NCBI GenBank assembly: GCA_903921965.1
Contig: CAIXSE010000015.1
Coordinates: 1 to 6,288 of the forward strand
Source of the DNA: an uncultured Thermoleophilia bacterium
GTDB lineage: Bacteria; Actinomycetota; Thermoleophilia; UBA2241
DNA: 6,288 nt
Direction: 5' to 3'
The position numbers and the translations under genes were made by a program. The number at the start of each line of letters is the position of its first letter. Position 1 is the stretch's first letter. Under the pieces are notes generated by a model. The model saw only the letters and a program-made list of their open reading frames with translations. It made no database searches and was not told the origin of the DNA. This document shows, one piece after another, positions 5,673 to 6,288 of the stretch.

Positions 5673-5679
5673 ACATACC
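5651..5679 (-). promoter_or_regulatory. Promoter of the FAD oxidoreductase gene
   Basis: On the minus strand TGC followed by GATACT (5656-5651) is an extended -10. The 17-bp spaced -35 position, GGTATG (5679-5674), lies within the operator. The layout copies the GntR-family promoter: operator, 12-13 bp, then -10, with CATGTGC shared just before the -10. It overlaps the opposing promoter at 5643-5672. Confidence 0.5.
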
Positions 5680-5680
5680 A
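5669..5680. promoter_or_regulatory. Operator copy 1 in the oxidoreductase/GlpD divergent region
   Basis: TGGTACATACCA is the exact reverse complement of TGGTATGTACCA. It overlaps the -10 of the plus-strand promoter and the -35 position of the minus-strand promoter, so one bound repressor could silence both. Confidence 0.75.
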
Positions 5681-5686
5681 GTCTGC

Positions 5687-5698
5687 TGGTATGTACCA
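5687..5698. promoter_or_regulatory. Operator copy 2 in the oxidoreductase/GlpD divergent region
   Basis: TGGTATGTACCA is identical to the site at 2725-2736. It is separated from copy 1 by GTCTGC; the centres are 18 bp apart and the two copies form an exact 12-bp inverted repeat. It lies about 10-20 bp downstream of the predicted GlpD-like transcription start. Confidence 0.75.
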
Positions 5699-5757
5699 GG
5701 AGTGATGACGGGGCGTCGCCTCTGCCGCCCCCGACGGAGAGCACAGGCTGGTGGACG

Positions 5758-6288
5758 ATGGTGCTGGGCGACGACTACAAGCTCACGAGACGGTCCGCGT
5801 CGCGCGACACGCGCAGACGGCAGCTGCAACGCCTCGCCGCGGAGTACTTCGACGTGCTCGTGATCGGGGGCGGCGTGACCGGGTGTGGCGTCGCCCTCGA
5901 CGCGGCCAGCCGGGGGCTCTCCGTCGCGCTGGTGGAGAAGCGCGACTTCGCCGCCGGCACCTCCAGTCGCTCGAGCAAGCTCATCCACGGCGGTCTCCGC
6001 TACCTGGAGCACTTCGACCTGGCGTTGGTGCGGGAAGCGCTGCACGAGCGGCGCCTGCTCGTCGAGACCCTGGCGCCGCACCTCGTCCACCCCACGCCGT
6101 TCCTTCTGCCGCTGCAGCACGGCGTGCGCGACCGCCTGTACATGGGCGCCGGACTGGCTCTGTACGACGCGCTCGCCGGCGTGCACCCGGCGGTGCCCCG
6201 CCACCGGCACCTCTCGCACGCGGCCTGCGTGCGCGCCGTGCCGGCGCTCCGCTACGACGCCCTGACCGGCGGCATCAGCTATCACGAC
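5758..6288 (+). CDS. glpD: FAD-dependent glycerol-3-phosphate dehydrogenase (GlpD/GlpA type), N-terminal part
   Basis: The frame stays open to the right edge, giving 177 residues of a family usually near 500-580. FDVLVIGGGVTGCGVALDAASRG (31-53) is the FAD-binding Rossmann motif with GxGxxG at 37-42. LVEKRDFAAGTSSRSSKLIHGGLRYLE (58-84) carries the GlpD signature, with SSRSSKLIHGGLRYL in FAD contact, followed by LVREALHERRLLVETLAPHLVHPTPFLLP (90-118). Family members oxidise sn-glycerol-3-phosphate to dihydroxyacetone phosphate at the membrane and pass electrons to quinone. The start is ATG 5758, supported by conservation only: the upstream site (GGTGG at 5750-5754) is weak, and GTG 5761 is an alternative one codon on. 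About 30 residues precede the Rossmann strand. It is divergent from the FAD oxidoreductase and sits behind two proposed operators, so control by the GntR-family protein is likely. Relatives with other substrates exist, so glycerol-3-phosphate is probable, not proven. Confidence 0.9.
   Translation, partial: MVLGDDYKLTRRSASRDTRRRQLQRLAAEYFDVLVIGGGVTGCGVALDAASRGLSVALVEKRDFAAGTSSRSSKLIHGGLRYLEHFDLALVREALHERRLLVETLAPHLVHPTPFLLPLQHGVRDRLYMGAGLALYDALAGVHPAVPRHRHLSHAACVRAVPALRYDALTGGISYHD

Overview
The window is very GC-rich with strongly GC-biased third codon positions, GTG/TTG starts and actinobacterial-style promoters. The best guess is a high-GC actinobacterium, possibly from a deep-branching or anaerobic lineage because an MttB-family methyltransferase is present. 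No 16S or other taxonomic marker is visible, so this placement is tentative. No tRNA, rRNA, CRISPR array, insertion sequence or phage gene was seen.

Layout. (1) Positions 1-423, minus strand: N-terminal 141 residues of a trimethylamine methyltransferase (MttB) superfamily protein, running off the left edge. (2) 529-2439, minus: a complete 636-residue PrpE/ACSS3-type short-chain acyl-CoA synthetase, probably in the same transcript upstream of the methyltransferase. (3) 2440-2826: a 387-bp divergent regulatory region holding a near-consensus synthetase promoter, a 16-bp perfect inverted repeat, leader hairpins and the promoter/operator of a regulator. (4) 2827-3576, plus: a GntR/HutC-family repressor with a UTRA effector domain. 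(5) 3723-4091, plus: a small unrecognised protein with its own promoter and a structured leader. (6) 4178-5536, minus: a 452-residue FAD-dependent oxidoreductase. (7) 5537-5757: a second divergent regulatory region. (8) 5758-6288, plus: N-terminal 177 residues of a GlpD-type FAD-dependent glycerol-3-phosphate dehydrogenase, running off the right edge.

How the parts fit. The 12-bp near-palindrome TGGTATGTACCA occurs three times, only between genes: once over the regulator's own promoter and twice, in opposite orientation with centres 18 bp apart, in the overlapping divergent promoters of the FAD oxidoreductase and the GlpD-like gene. A symmetric two-base variant, TGGTGTGCACCA, sits just downstream of the predicted -10 of the synthetase promoter. 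The simplest reading is one local regulon in which the GntR-family protein represses itself and three flanking transcription units until an effector binds its UTRA domain. The gene set (methyltransferase, acyl-CoA synthetase, FAD oxidoreductase, GlpD-like dehydrogenase) suggests catabolism of an N-methylated and/or glycerol-derived compound; the substrate cannot be read from the sequence.
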